Shown here: positions 1-11,574 of the stretch, in pieces
Layout: each line of letters begins with the position of its first letter
How positions within the stretch are numbered: position 1 is the stretch's first letter
The notes under the pieces: model-generated
The model's database searches: none
What the model was told of the DNA's origin: nothing
Seen by the model: the letters and a program-made list of their open reading frames with translations, nothing else
Position numbers and translations under genes: made by a program
Source: Armigeres subalbatus
Lineage: Eukaryota > Arthropoda > Insecta > Diptera > Culicidae
DNA length: 64,000 nt
Direction of reading: 5' to 3'
Assembly: GCF_024139115.2 (NCBI RefSeq)
Contig: NC_085141.1
Span: 133,423,822 to 133,487,821, forward strand

Positions 1-604
1 CTTAATACGTTAAAATCACTTGAGCTCATATGTACTTTTCTCACATAAACCGAGGGCGTACTGCATCTCCCTCCCTCTCAAAACTTCTCCAGCATGAATT
101 TGGCCTCATCCTTCATTGTAAGAAGCGCGTTGTTCGAAATTGGTTCTCCGGGGTTCATTGACTAGCGTATTTTGGAATACTTCAGTGTCTGTAGTAGCTA
201 AACCATACTTACTCATCGTCGTCCTCGTTTTGGTATGTCACGTAACGCACCGATGATCGCTCTCCAACTATCAGAGACTGGAAATTGGAAATAAAGGGGT
301 TGCTTGTTAGATGAAATGGATTACTATGGAACGTCCATCAATCAGGAAACGCTTATATGGCAGTGGGGTTTTCGAGAAGTGTAAGGATGCTTCGCTTCGA
401 AGTGTGCCAAGGAGAAGTGGTGGGGTTAAAAATGGCGAATATTTGCATGACGTAATGAATGAATCTTCTTTTATAATTATTTGTGTTGTAAACGTACACC
501 CAAAAAACAAACCTGAAAATTATTATATAAAATCTTGACATATACGATTCTGTAAGCTCTTTACAGATATTGTATTAAAATAATACAAATCTGTGAGATT
601 TCAA
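1..604. other. No recognised feature
   Basis: The only open frames are short and overlap each other on both strands (about 307-541), without a recognisable protein. Nothing else was identified. Confidence 0.5.
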
Positions 605-761
605 TAAGGGAAATGACGGCTTTGGCAGGTTTGGTTCTAAAATTTAGCCTAAACATTTTTTGCATATCAAAGAATAATGTGGCCAAATTTCATAAAATTT
701 TGTCAACAAAAACCCCCCTGACAATCAAAGAACAAAACCTGCTAAAGCCGTAATTTCCTTT
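605..761. mobile_element. Foldback MITE, 157 bp
   Basis: The ends are inverted repeats: TAAGGGAAATGACGGCTTTG on the left and its near-complement AAAGCCGTAATTTCCTTTA on the right, with the central part also partly complementary. No coding capacity. Confidence 0.7.
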
Positions 762-1094
762 ACAATTGTATTAAAATATTCCGAAATGGTATATGCCAAA
801 TTATTATATAGTTTTAGTAAGGTATGCAGAACTGTATTAAAATCTGCCATCCGCTGCACAGTGGTGCGTTTGGCGAAAATCGTGAATTGTAATGAAAATG
901 TAGTTCCAATTTTTACCACAGGTGGCTCTGCAAAATGTAACTTCTTTAATAAACGATTTTTAAATATTGTGTCTTTGGCAAAGTTGTAGTGTAATTTATT
1001 ATGAATTTTATTGCTGAAGACACCGAGTGTCCATCTATCATCGTTTTTGAAATACGGGCGTTTTTTATGGACAGTCCCTAAAAAAACAGTATTT

Positions 1095-1560
1095 AAAGTT
1101 ATTATCGAAACTAACAGCACAGACAAACAGACATAACACTTGTGAAATTGTCATCGTTCACTGATTTACTGGTCAATTTAAATAATCATTAGTTGGCCAA
1201 TCGATCACTCGTGGCGCACGCATCGGATTTGCTACACGGAGAAACAAGTTTACTCATTATTGGGCACTATTTATTTGCTATCTCTTCCTCTTTGCTAAAA
1301 AATTTACCCATTTTGAGAGAATAAGGGGATCTACTCATTTAAATGAGTAAATCCACTTATTCTCCCAAAATGGGAAAATTTTTTAGCGGAGAGAAAGAGA
1401 TAGAAGAGAAAAAGTACTCATTATTGAGTAAACGATTTTTATCGGGTAGAGTATGACGCTTGCTCACCACCGCCATCTGGTTCGTGATTTGCTCAACTTA
1501 GTGAAAACAACAGATGCCGTTAGTGTGTGAACGACGATGAATTTGATGATCGAATGTTCA
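1095..1560. mobile_element. MITE copy with CACAGACAAACAGACATAAC end, interrupted
   Basis: The left end matches a dispersed terminal motif also seen at 9172-9440 and 32180-32205. Interior similarity (AAATTGTCATCG, GATCAATTTGAA-like and CCTCCTGGTG-like stretches) links it to the 9172-9440 element. A palindromic MITE sits inside at 1249-1433. The right border is uncertain. Confidence 0.45.
1249..1433. mobile_element. Palindromic foldback MITE, about 185 bp
   Basis: The arms starting GTTTACTCATTATTG and ending CATTATTGAGTAAAC are complementary along nearly their whole length. They meet at a centre near 1341 (CTACTCATTTAAATGAGTA). A related, more degenerate sequence lies at 41606-41946. Confidence 0.75.
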
Positions 1561-1591
1561 ATGTTCAACAGTTTCAGGTCAATAGATTGTT

Positions 1592-2017
1592 CCAAGGATG
1601 TTAACGATCATTTAGTAATTTGCGTTCGATCATTTAGTAGTTTGTCAATTACATATTCCAGAAGCTGAATTTCGCAATATGTTGTATGGTGGACTTCTAG
1701 TGCAAAGGTTTTTCTAGAACTCTGCCTAATGGTTCGTTGTTTGAATTCCACTAGTAACGGAGTTATAGCTATAGTTTCAGTAACTTAGACTAAATGATAA
1801 CAAAATTCCAATCATTTAGTTTAAATTACTGCAACTAGCGCTCTAACTCCGTTATTAGTTGAATATTAATAACGAACCATTAGGCAAAGTTGTAGAAAAA
1901 CCTTCGCACTAGAAGTCCACCATATAACGTATTTTGAAATTCAGCTTCTGGACTGTGTTATTGATAAACTACTAAATGATCGAACGCAAATTACTGAATG
2001 ATCGTTAACATCCTTGG
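1592..2017. mobile_element. Palindromic foldback element, about 426 bp
   Basis: The left arm begins CCAAGGATGTTAACGAT and the right arm ends ATCGTTAACATCCTTGG. Complementarity continues inward (CGAACGCAAATTACT, AGAAGCTGAATTTC, GAAGTCCACCAT-type blocks) to a centre near 1805. It would fold into one long imperfect hairpin. Confidence 0.8.
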
Positions 2018-2254
2018 ATTGTTCTACAAAAATGTATATATAATCAAAATAGACCATTTTCTGGAAGATACCAGGAATGTTTTTTACAAATAAGACTTGT
2101 TATCGGCGATTTAAGGTCGAAAATAGTGATATTTGAAGACTTCTTAAGCAACAAAGGGGCAAATTGGGGCAAGGAAATCCCCACAGGATTTAAAATATCT
2201 GGTCTGTAGTTTCATATGCGTACAATTATGTCTGTCTCCACGTGTATCCAAACA

Positions 2255-2510
2255 AGTATTTCTAAATTTCATAAATCGACATTTTCAACTGATATTTATA
2301 TAATAATTGATTAATTATTTTAGAGCGTCTTAGGGGAAATGCTACAAGGTTAAAAGACTATTATTCTTCCATTTACTTCCACTATTAACTTTCTTATGTA
2401 TCAACAAGCAGATACGTATTTCGTTTCCTACTTGGAAACTTCTTCAGTGTTTGTTATCGAGTCGATAACAAACACTGAAGAAGTTTCCAAGTAGGAAACG
2501 AAATCCAGCT
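2255..2510. mobile_element. Foldback repeat with 85-bp perfect hairpin core
   Basis: The core at 2419-2503 is an almost perfect hairpin (TTTCGTTTCCTACTTGG / CCAAGTAGGAAACGAAA) with loop near 2461. The flank 2339-2418 recurs in reverse complement at 4907-4997, and 2259-2315 recurs in the same orientation at 4998-5052. Two related copies are therefore present. Confidence 0.65.
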
Positions 2511-3493
2511 TTTTACGCTAGCCATAAACCCGATAAGGGGTGATTCAACAATGACAGATGCTGTGAACTTACTTCACATAAACATCAAAGTAGCCTTGAA
2601 ACTTGAATTTGTTTTCCTACGTGTCAAAAATTTTCATGTTTTCAACAGCGATAAATTACTGCCTGTATTCATATTAAATAATGAATTCTAAATTCTAGGT
2701 TCTATGAAGAATAACGGAAAATCTATCGGACGATAGCTATGGGATTTCTACCAGGTTTTTTACTGGCACATTGTACATATGTCGCTTGCAGGGATCTGTA
2801 ATATAACGGTGGATTGGGAGAGTGGGGAATCAATGCATGTCAACGAAATTTCGGTGCGGCTTGGATAATACGTTTTAAAATAAAACAAATAGGGTTATTT
2901 TCCGGTATTCCCGTCAGATTCATGTTGGTAGAATCGACAAAGAGCATCTGCTAAGATGGGTAGTTTAATGAGAAGTAAATTGGACTGCGTCTCATTACCG
3001 GGATTAAATTTGAAAGGGGGCAGGTCAATAATCACCGAATAAAGCCCCGAACGCAATTGAACGGGAAGACCAACGGCGACAGTAACTCAGTTCTCTTAGA
3101 TCAGCTTAGTTCGTACCCTCAGTAACATACCGCCAGCATCGTGTGATTCGACGCCCTGTTACGGGCATCAATATCGTCGTGAAATTGCCGTCGAACTAAT
3201 CGACATCCTGGTGTGTAGCATACCACCAGATACCTTTCTACGCGCTTTATCGTGGTACTCTTATTGGACACTGCCATCCCACTGGACCCTATCACCCGCG
3301 GTGGTAAAATAATTTATAATGGTGAAGTTCCAGTAAATTTGTCTATTGGATTTTCTAATGCGATTTTCACCATTCGAAAACTCCCCACTTTCACACGCCT
3401 TTGGCCCCGGGATAAAAGAGCGCCAATCCCAGAAGCTGCCGTACATCAGACTTGAGACATAGGCCGGTTCCCTTCTCGAACTACACAATAACT
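2511..3493. other. No recognised feature
   Basis: No long open frame, array or inverted repeat was recognised. Two overlapping ORFs of 67-75 codons near 3252-3488 lie on opposite strands and match nothing known to me. Confidence 0.5.
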
Positions 3494-3507
3494 CCCGGGG
3501 TCACACA

Positions 3508-4599
3508 TTCATTTATTTAGTTAACATCTAAACAGATAACACTGAATCAACAATTTGACGCCACAATGCACGGTTCGAGGCCGCATCTCTCCATCCTCGG
3601 ATACGCCCCACGCTCGCCAAGTCGTTCTGCACCTGGTCTGCCCATCTCGCTCGCTGCGCTCCACGCCGTCTCGTACCTGCCGGATCGGAAGCGAACACCA
3701 TCTTTGCAGGGTTGCTGTCCGGCATTCTTGCAACATGTCCTGCCCATCGTACCCTTCCGGCTTTAGCTTCCTTCTGGATACTGGGTTCGCCGTAGAGTTG
3801 GGCGAGCTCATGGTTCATTCTTCGCCGCCACACACCGTCTTCTTGCACACCGCCAAAGATGGTCCTAAGCACCCGTCTCTCGAATACTCCGAGTGCTTGC
3901 AAGTCCTCCTCGAGCATTGTCCATGTTTCATGTCCGTAGAGGACTACCGGTCTTATTAACGTCTTGTACATGACACATTTGGTGCGGTGGCGAATCTTTT
4001 CGACCGCAGTTTCTTCTGGAGCCCGTAGTAGGCCCGACTTCCACAGATGATGCGCCTTCGTATTTCACGACTAACGTTGTTGTCAGCCGTTAGCAAGGAT
4101 CCGAGGTAAACGAATTCCTCGACCACCTCGAAGGTATCCCCGTCTATCGTAACACTGCTTCCCAGGCGGGCCCTGTCGCGCTCGGTTCCGCCCACAAGCA
4201 TGTACTTTGTCTTTGACGCATTCACCACCAGTTCAACTTTTGTTGCTTCACGTTTCAGGCGGGTGTACAGTTCTGCCACCTTTGCAAATGTTCGGCCGAC
4301 AATGTCCATGTCATCCGCGAAGCAAATAAATTGACTGGATCTGTTGAAAATCGTACCCCGGCTGTTACACCCGGCTCTCCGCATGACACCTTCTAGCGCA
4401 ATGTTGAACAACAGGCACGAAAGTCCATCACCTTGTCTTAGTCCCCGGCGCGATTCGAACGAACTGGAGTGTTCGCCCGAGATCTTCACACAGTTTTGCA
4501 CACCATCCACCGTTGCTTTGATCAGTCTGGTAAGCTTCGCAGGGAAGCTGTTCTCGTCCATAATTTTCCATAGCTCTACGCGGTCTATACTGTCGTATG
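3508..4599 (-). mobile_element. RTE-like non-LTR retrotransposon, 5'-truncated, with 14-bp target duplication
   Basis: The insertion is flanked by identical CCCGGGGTCACACA at 3494-3507 and 4600-4613. The element keeps only the 3' part of its ORF and a short 3' tail. The same tail (GATTCAGTGTTATCTGTTTA) ends the plus-strand copy at 44400-44520. This is ordinary target-primed integration with 5' truncation. Confidence 0.85.
3528..4599 (-). pseudogene. RTE-like reverse transcriptase, C-terminal two thirds, frameshifted
   Basis: The reading begins inside RT motif A (AYDSIDRVELW), then RGLRQGD...LLFNIALEG and the catalytic FADDMDIVGR box. Next come VVNASKTKYMLVGG and EEFVYLGSLL. A one-base frameshift near 3995-4000 moves the frame into MYKTLIRPVVLYGHETWTM, then GRVRWAGHVARMP and a C-terminal GWRDAASNRALW motif, typical of RTE-type ORFs without RNase H. 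Clade assignment rests on these motifs only. Non-functional: truncated and shifted. Confidence 0.85.
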
Positions 4600-4613
4600 C
4601 CCGGGGTCACACA

Positions 4614-5183
4614 CAACGTTTCAAATTTCTGATAATATTTCTTCATGAAATGGTGCAGCTTAGATATAGTCCGTGAATATCCAATTGAAGAAGGAGAAGC
4701 TCATGAATATGTTCAATATAAACCTAAAAAGAAATTTAATTTAATTTAATGATGAGGATTAGAATTGATAACAAATAAAGCAATACGTCAATCCAAAATA
4801 TTTATATACAGAGAAATTTTCATAAAGTCTCAGGTTACTATGTTTTAAACATAAAAAATTATAGTGGACGCGCCTAGTGTCAAAAGGGGTTATTCATAGC
4901 ATTATGGCAACATAGCGTAAAAACCTGGATACGTATCTGCTTGTTGATACATAAAAAAGTTAATAGTGGATGTAAATGGAAGAATAATAGTCTTTTAAGT
5001 ATTTCTAAATTGTATAAATCGACATTCTCAACTGATATTTATATAATAATTGAGATTTCACCACACTGCATACCACGCTGTTGAATGTTAATGTCAAAAG
5101 AAGTGCAGCGTGAAGCTATTTTTCTGTTCTCTTCATCCAATCATTTCACACAATGCAAATCTGACGTCATACGCTACTAGGGA
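4614..5183. repeat. AT-rich spacer with partial copy of the 2255-2510 repeat
   Basis: The segment 4907-4997 is the reverse complement of 2339-2418 (CAGATACGTAT...GAAGAATAATAGTC type sequence), and 4998-5052 repeats 2259-2315 directly. The remainder holds nothing recognised. Confidence 0.5.
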
Positions 5184-5650
5184 TGTCGTAAAATCCCGAA
5201 TAATCGATTAGTAACTAATCGATTACTTTTTATTCTTATTGAATCGATTCATCGCTGGGTAATAATCGATTTAAAATTAATTGATTATCACAACCATGAA
5301 TCGATTAATCGAAGTAATCGATTAATTTGAGACATCTCTATAACGCTACGCGAGAGAATGAATGAGTTGACACCTTAACATTATACACTTAACAATGAAT
5401 CCCAAGCAGTGGCTGGTTTTCTATCCACCAACTCCAGCATTCAGGCGCTATCATATATACTTCGATAAATCGATTAATCGTTGAGATAATCGAATTATTT
5501 TGACGGTTAAACGATTCAATAATCGACAAGAGAGTAACTGATAAGTTACTAATCAATTAATCGGGAATTAACGACATCTCTAAGAAGTCGCAAATTAACC
5601 GATTACTTCGATTAATCGATTTATCGTTGTGATAATCGATTAATTTTAAA
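5184..5650. mobile_element. Cluster of ATCGATTA-rich MITE copies
   Basis: Ends of the form GGGATGTCGT...and GACATCTCTA recur in opposite orientations at about 5182-5340, 5458-5582 and 5583-5650. The interiors are dense in TAATCGATTA palindromes. The sequence suggests two or three nested or tandem short TIR elements; a hAT-like origin is possible, but target duplications were not resolved. Confidence 0.5.
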
Positions 5651-5659
5651 TCGTATAGT

Positions 5660-5905
5660 GCTCCGCCAAGTGTCTCATTTAATATACTCTCCCCTATACC
5701 TCGGAAATTGTTCAAAATGATCAAACTTTTATTCTTCTATTCTACCAAATTCTGTGGACTATTCTAAAAATCACATGTAGTCTGTGCTAAATTGACTGTC
5801 AAAGTACTAGTGTCTGATTTTGACTAAATCCCCTATAGATTGAAGATATTTAACCTTCTGTGGATGTTAATAAAAACTTACGAGTCTGATTACAACAATT
5901 CTTCA
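5660..5905. repeat. Left arm of a long inverted repeat (partner 8608-8842)
   Basis: Begins CCGCCAAGTGTCTCATTTAA and ends near CTTACGAGTCTGATTACAA; the reverse complement of almost all of it is at 8608-8842. The arms probably belonged to one foldback MITE into which the CR1-like element between them inserted. Confidence 0.7.
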
Positions 5906-5974
5906 TAGATTTTCATAAAACGGGAATGTATAATTCATGAGAGAGTTTCCGGGCAAATTGACCACACCTGGAAC

Positions 5975-6365
5975 CTGCCAAGGTCCCCCCGGGGAACCCG
6001 TAGAAGGGGACATTTTTGTTTTTACACAAAAACATGCCGTGTGGCAGCTCTTTCTTCATGGTTTGCAATCAAATAAATGATTATGTACTTGAAACCGATT
6101 GGCAACCACAATTGCCTCTCTTGGAAACCTATGAAGAGCCCCCGGAGAACCCGTAGAAGGGACATTTTCATTCCTACGCCATAATATGCCATGTGGCAGC
6201 TCTTTCTTCATGATTTTTCGTCAAATAGTAGGTAATGCGCTTGAAATAGATTACCGAGCACATGGGCCACTCTTGGAGGTGCCCTGGGAAACAGTAGAAG
6301 GAGACATATTCGTTTCTACACCAAAATATACAATTCACCAGCTCTTCTTCGTTATTTTCTATCAC
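5975..6365. repeat. Three degenerate tandem units, 140-152 bp
   Basis: The motif GTAGAAGG(G)ACAT followed by TGTGGCAGCTCTTTCTTCAT recurs with anchors at about 6001, 6153 and 6293. The third unit reads into the open frame of the retrotransposon, so the start of that ORF (6186) is repeat-derived and probably not a native start. Confidence 0.6.
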
Positions 6366-6399
6366 AAGGATGGTGAAAGTGGAAGTGGAAGTCGTTTCT

Positions 6400-7437
6400 C
6401 GGTGGCCATTGTCCCTGGAACCAGAATAGTACCACATTTTGACATTCCCCGCCTTACTGAAGACATGGTGATGGCCGCAATGCGCAAACTGAAGCTCTCC
6501 TTCACAACCGGGTCAGATGGGATTCCATCATCAATTTTGAAACGTTGTGCTGTAAATCTCTGCCGCCCACTTGCGAGAACTTTCCAACTTTCGGCACTGC
6601 AAAGCGAGTTTCCTTCACACTGGAAACATTCGTATATATTTCCGGTGCACAAAAAGGGAGATAAGCGGAACATTCTCAATTACCGCGGAATCACATCTCT
6701 GTCTGCCTGTTCGAAGTTGTTTGAAATTATCATGCATGACGCTTTAAAAAAACGTTGTTTTAAAAACTACTTTGATTTCGATCAACACGGTTTTTATCCG
6801 AAGCGGTCGGTTACTACGAACTTGGTTCAATTTACGTCCAGCTGCCTGCGTTGTATGGATTCCGGATGGCAGGTTGATGCAGCATATATGGATCAGAAAG
6901 CCGCTTTCGATACTGTGGACCATAAAATTCTACTTGCTAAGCTGATTTTACTCGGCGTCTCATCAACGGCTGCCGATTGGTTTAGGTCATATTTGCAGAA
7001 TCGTTTGGTGCGTGTGAAAATTGGTACGTCTGAATCAGAAGTTTTCGCAAACAAAACGGGAGTACCTCAAACCTCAAGGCAGCAATCTGGGCCCTCTACT
7101 ATTCTCGATCTTTATTAATGATATGTCCATGATGTTATTACAAGGCTGCCGTCTCTTCTACGCAGACGATTCCAAAATCTATTACGTTTCAAAAAACCTG
7201 ACAGACTGCAACGAACTGCAAAATATGTTGTGTATTTTCGCGGAAATCTTATGGAAAGTATAGAAAAATGCAACATCATTTCATATCACCGGAAAAACGC
7301 ACCAATCATCTTCGACTATGTCCTGTCTGGACGATCACTCACTCGCGTTCAGCACATTTAGGATCTTGACGATATCCTGGATAGCGGACTGACATTCAAA
7401 CCTCACTACGATGACATTGAAGCCCGAGCTAATCGTC
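6400..7437 (+). pseudogene. CR1/Jockey-like reverse transcriptase domain, frameshifted
   Basis: The frame encodes SDGIPSSILKRC, FPVHKKGDKRNILNYRGITS, a QHGF block, motif A YMDQKAAFDTVDHKILLAKL and SSTAADWFRSYLQNR. At 7064-7077 the 7-mer ACCTCAA is tandemly doubled exactly within the conserved GVPQG block. This shifts the frame; coding continues at +1 with LGPLLFSIFINDM and the catalytic FYADDSKIY. Downstream frames continue to FKPHYDDIEARANR, where the SINE inserted. Stop codons near 7263 and 7361 show further decay. Confidence 0.85.
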
Positions 7438-7922
7438 TTCTCTTCTTCTTCTTCAATGGCTCTACATTCCAACTGGAACTTGGCCTAGCTTTTCAACTTA
7501 GTACACTGGATTTTGTTTTTACGCGATTTACATTTTCTCAATTTTCCACTCATCCTAAATGTTTAACGCATATTAATTATGATGTGATTTTTCTTTGATT
7601 TATTCTGGATTTTTTGATATATGTTGCGAAGAGTTTGGTGGCAAATTGAAGTCACACGATCAAAAATACGAGCGAAAAAAAATCGTGTGAAAACAAAATC
7701 CTGTGTATTCTATTAGCATTTCCTCAGTTATTAATTGAAAGCTTCTATATGCCCGCCATTGCATGAGTATGTATCTTGTTTGGCAAGTACAATGGATACA
7801 CTATGCCCAGGGTGTCGAGAATGTTTCCAATCCGAAAACATCCTAGACCGGACCGAGAATCGAACTCGCCATCTCCGGATTGGTAATCCTACGCCTTTGC
7901 TCGCAAGGCTACTGGAGACCCC
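7438..7922 (-). mobile_element. tRNA-derived SINE inserted in the CR1-like element
   Basis: Flanked by the 7-bp target duplication AATCGTC (7431-7437 and 7923-7929). Removing the insert and one duplicate restores the open reading of the retrotransposon. On the minus strand the head carries a B-box like GAGTTCGATTCTC and the far end is a CTT/GAA-rich tail. Related sequences lie at 23775-23885 and 33245-33485. Confidence 0.85.
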
Positions 7923-7929
7923 AATCGTC

Positions 7930-8486
7930 AATTGGGTTTAATTTTCAAAATTGCCTGCGAATTCCGTGATCCATTATGCTTTAGATCACTGTACTGTTCC
8001 CTTGTGCGATCAATACTGAAATCATCCGCTGTTGTTTGGTGCCCTTTCCAGACTACATGGATCGCTAGAATCGAAGCCGTTCAACGGAAGTTTCTAAGAT
8101 ACGCTCTTCGATCCTTAAGGTGGCGTAATCCGACGAACTTGCCACCGTACGAGGAGCGGTGTCGGTTGATTAGCATCGAACCACTAGAGTTTAGACGGAT
8201 CGCCGCTCAAGCTACCTTTGCTGGGAAGCTGCTCACGGGTCACATCGATTGTCCAGCACTACTGTCGCAGTTAAAACTATATGCACCTGAAAGACCTCTT
8301 CGTCAACGTCTATTTTTGCTTCTAGAACCACAGACTAGCAACTATGCACTACACGAACCAATTCGATCCATCAGTCGCCGTTTCAACGAATTCTCCGATA
8401 ATTTTTACTTTAATTTATCAGTTGACATGTTACGCCATCGCTTACTAGACTTTTTCCGTACCGCTGACCGTAACCAATTAGTTTAA
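7930..8486 (+). pseudogene. CR1/Jockey-like RT C-terminal region
   Basis: Continues the interrupted ORF: QLGLIFKIACEFRDP, SLYCSLVRSILKSSAVVW, RIEAVQRKFLRYALR, LPPYEERCRLI and HRLLDFF before a stop at 8484-8486. The same blocks (AVVWSP-like, RIESVQRRFLRFALR, LPSYESRCQLI) occur in the minus-strand relative around 41950-42210. Confidence 0.8.
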
Positions 8487-8607
8487 CTAGTATTCATTTA
8501 GACATTCATTGTCAGTTGAATTATTTTAATAAATAAACAAATAAACAAATAGCTACAAAATTTATGAGTTTATCTTTCGAACGATAAGTAAACTTTGTAA
8601 TTCGGTT

Positions 8608-8842
8608 GTAATCAGACTCGTAAGTTTTTCTTAACATCCACAGAAGGTTAAATATCTTCAATCTATAGGAGATTTAAGCAAAATCAGACACTAGTACTTC
8701 GACAGTCAGTTTAGCACAGACTACATGTGATTTTTTAGAATAGTTCACATAATTGGTTAGAATAGAAGAACAAAAGTTTGATCATTTTGAACAATATCCG
8801 AGGTATACGGGAGAGTATATTAAATGAGACACTTGGCGGATT
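8608..8842. repeat. Right arm of the long inverted repeat (partner 5660-5905)
   Basis: Reverse complement of 5660-5905 with scattered mismatches: TTGTAATCAGACTCGTAAG at the inner end and AATGAGACACTTGGCGG at the outer end. Confidence 0.7.
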
Positions 8843-9171
8843 CGAGCTCTTTTTCTAATTCTCCTCATGATACCACAATAGTCATCATGATCACTAACCT
8901 TTTTTTTATTGCTGGGTGGGATCTGATACATTTCAAGATTTTTTAGATAATAAGGGAGATCAGTCAAAATCAGACACCAACCATGCATCAACCAGTTGGG
9001 CTTAGACACTGTTCGATCCTCTAGAGTGTTTTACAACGATCAGAAGATTTTTTTTTGACAATCTCGTGTTTTCAATTTGTGTGGCAATACCATATCTTCA
9101 ATATATAGGGGAGTTTATGCAAAATGAGACACTTTATAGTGTTCAAACGAAAATTTGAAGCTACCATACAC
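8843..9171. repeat. Degenerate pieces of the GAGACAC MITE family
   Basis: Short blocks such as ATAAGGGAGATCAGTCAAAA, CAGACACCAACC and ATATAGGGGAGTTTATGCAA resemble the arms at 5660-5905 and 8608-8842. No complete element was delimited. Confidence 0.4.
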
Positions 9172-9440
9172 TATTAACAAAGTCAAACAGACGTAACAAT
9201 AGAGAAATTACCATCGGCCATGACTCCAACGATCAATTTGAATTTGATTGCGCGTTTCACAACTAGAGGCGCTAGCTTCGTAATCCTTCGAGTTTGCCAT
9301 TCACTTCAGCGCCTCCTGGTGACGATGTCATACAAAACATTGCTTCGTGTAACATGCTCGCAAGATGGTGGTTGAGGAGTTGAGCGATGGATTTTTCAGA
9401 AATATGTTCAAGTTGTTACGTCTGTTTGTCTGTGCTATTA
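9172..9440. mobile_element. TIR element, about 270 bp
   Basis: Inverted ends TATTAACAAAGTCAAACAGA and GTTTGTCTGTGCTATTA contain complementary CAAACAGACGTAACAA motifs. The same terminal motif appears at 1095 and 32180. Confidence 0.6.
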
Positions 9441-9964
9441 ACCCTTTTGTTACCGACAGGGTACCCGGGTACCTTTTTCGTTTTCAAGTGAAATTTTTTT
9501 AGGGTTCTGAACATCGCAGGAAATTGAAACTCCGTGACATCTTCAAACTCGGCAAAATTAAGGTTTGGGTGGTACGAAAATGAAAATCCAGTAAGGGGGG
9601 GCTTGGGGAGGGGCTTCTGAATATTTTTACCCCGTAACGTACCGACAGGGTACCCGGGTACCCACGTTTTGGTATGACCATAACTTCGTCAGTTTTCAAC
9701 CGATTTCGACGATTCCATTTGCTATGGATGAAGAAATTCATCCTCTATCCGTTCCATGTCACATAGGACTGATCCGGATTACTTGGTTACCGGAGTTCCG
9801 GATTTGCTAGACCATGTCTCAAAAATGGAGAAGTTGATCTTATAGAATCCAAATGATGATTTCTTGTACCCTGAGCTACCAGTTTCGCAGAAAATTCGAG
9901 GATTATGACTTCCCAACGTATTAGGACCACGTGATCATATGGACTCGGAACGGACATCCCGGAA

Positions 9965-11570
9965 TAGGTTCCCGTGGGCCCTATAGTGGCCGCAAATTTA
10001 TTCCTGGCAATATGGGTATCAAAATTCTTGAAATTGTTTCGGGAACATGTTATTCATATAGTTGAAACCATAGGATGGATATGAACCGGAACGGTCATTC
10101 TGGAACAGGTTCCCGGAGGGCCCGAAAGGCCCGTAGTGGCCAAAAACTCATTTAGAATAAACCCTGGCAATATGGGTATCAAAATTCTTGGAATTTTTCC
10201 GGAGACATGTTATTCATGTAGGTCAGACCATAGGATGGATATGAACCGGAACGGTCATTCTATAACAGGTTCCCGGAGGGCCCGTAGTGGCCAAAAACTC
10301 ATTTTGAATAAACCCTAGCAATATGGGTATCAAAATTCTTGGAATTGTTCCGCAAACATGTTTTCCATGTACTTGAGACCATAGATTGGGTAAGACCCGG
10401 AATGGTCATTCTGGAACAGGTTCCCGGAGGGGAGGGCCTAAAGTGATAATTAATTCATTTGGTAGAATCCCTGGCAATATGGGTATCAATATTCTTGGAA
10501 TTGTTCCGGAAACATGTTTTCCATGTAGTTGAGACCATAGGATGGATATCAACCGGAATGGTCATTTTGGAACAGGTTCCCGGAGGGCCTACAGTGATCA
10601 TAAATTCATTTGGGAGAATCCCTGGCAATATGGGTATCAAAATTCTTGGAATTGTTCCGGAAACACGTTTCCATGTAGTTGAGACCATAGGATGGATATC
10701 AACCGGAACGGTCATTCTGGAACAAGTTCCCGGAAGGCCAGCAGGGGCCAAAAACTCATTTAGAATAAACCCTGGCAATATGGGTATCAAAATTCTTGGA
10801 ATTTTTCCGGAGACATGTTATTCATGTAGTTCAGACCATAGGATGGATATGAACCGGAACGGTCATTCTATAACAGGTTCCCGGAGGGCCCGTAGTGACC
10901 AAAAACTCATTTTGAATAAACCCTAGCAATATGGGTATCAAAATTCTTGGAATTGTTCCGCAAACATGTTTTCCATGTACTTGAGACCATAGATTGGGTA
11001 AGACCCGGAATGGTCATTCTGGAACAGGTTCCCGGAGGGGAGGGCCTAAAGTGATAATTAATTCATTTGGTAGAATCCCTGGCAATATGGGTATCAATAT
11101 TCTTGGAATTGTTCCGGAAACATGTTTTCCATGTAGTTGAGACCATAGGATGGATATCAACCGGAATGGTCATTTTGGAACAGGTTCCCGGAGGGCCTAC
11201 AGTGATCATAAATTCATTTGGGAGAATCCCTGGCAATATGGGTATCAAAATTCTTGGAATTGTTCCGGAAACACGTTTCCATGTAGTTGAGACCATAGGA
11301 TGGATATCAACCGGAACGGTCATTCTGGAACAAGTTCCCGGAAGGCCAGCAGGGGCCAAAAACTCATTTAGAATAAACCCTGGCAATATGGGTATCAAAA
11401 TTCTTGGAATTTTTTCTGAAACATGTTATTCATAAAGTTGAAAACATAGAATGGATATCAACCAGAACAAGTTCCCGAAAGGCCTTTAGTGGCTACAAAC
11501 TCATTTAGAAGACACCTTGGCATCAAAGTTCTTGAAATATTTTCGGAAACATGTTTTTCCAAGAAGATGG
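9965..11570. repeat. Left arm: tandem array of 149-156-bp units with a 608-bp higher-order repeat
   Basis: The anchor GCAATATGGGTATCAAAATT recurs at about 10166, 10317, 10473, 10625, 10774, 10925, 11081, 11232 and 11382. Units contain GGAACAGGTTCCCGGAGGGC. A block of four units, 608 bp, is doubled almost without change (about 10140-10747 and 10748-11355), while single units differ from each other. Confidence 0.85.
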
Positions 11571-11574
11571 GACT

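Larger units (their letters stand above)
5906..8555 (+). mobile_element. CR1/Jockey-like non-LTR retrotransposon, 5'-truncated, interrupted by a SINE
   Basis: RT and C-terminal coding blocks run from about 6400 to 8486, followed by a short 3' end of tandem AAATAAAC units (8530-8551) as in CR1-like elements. A SINE at 7438-7922 splits it. The 5' limit is not clear because the first 400 bp is a tandem repeat. A relative in the opposite orientation is at 41144-44245. Confidence 0.75.

Noticed and set aside
10455..11435. Pairs of identical 111-codon minus ORFs and 122-155-codon plus ORFs
   Set aside because: They coincide with the 152/608-bp tandem repeat, are open on both strands at once, and encode only the repeat; no domain or splice context.
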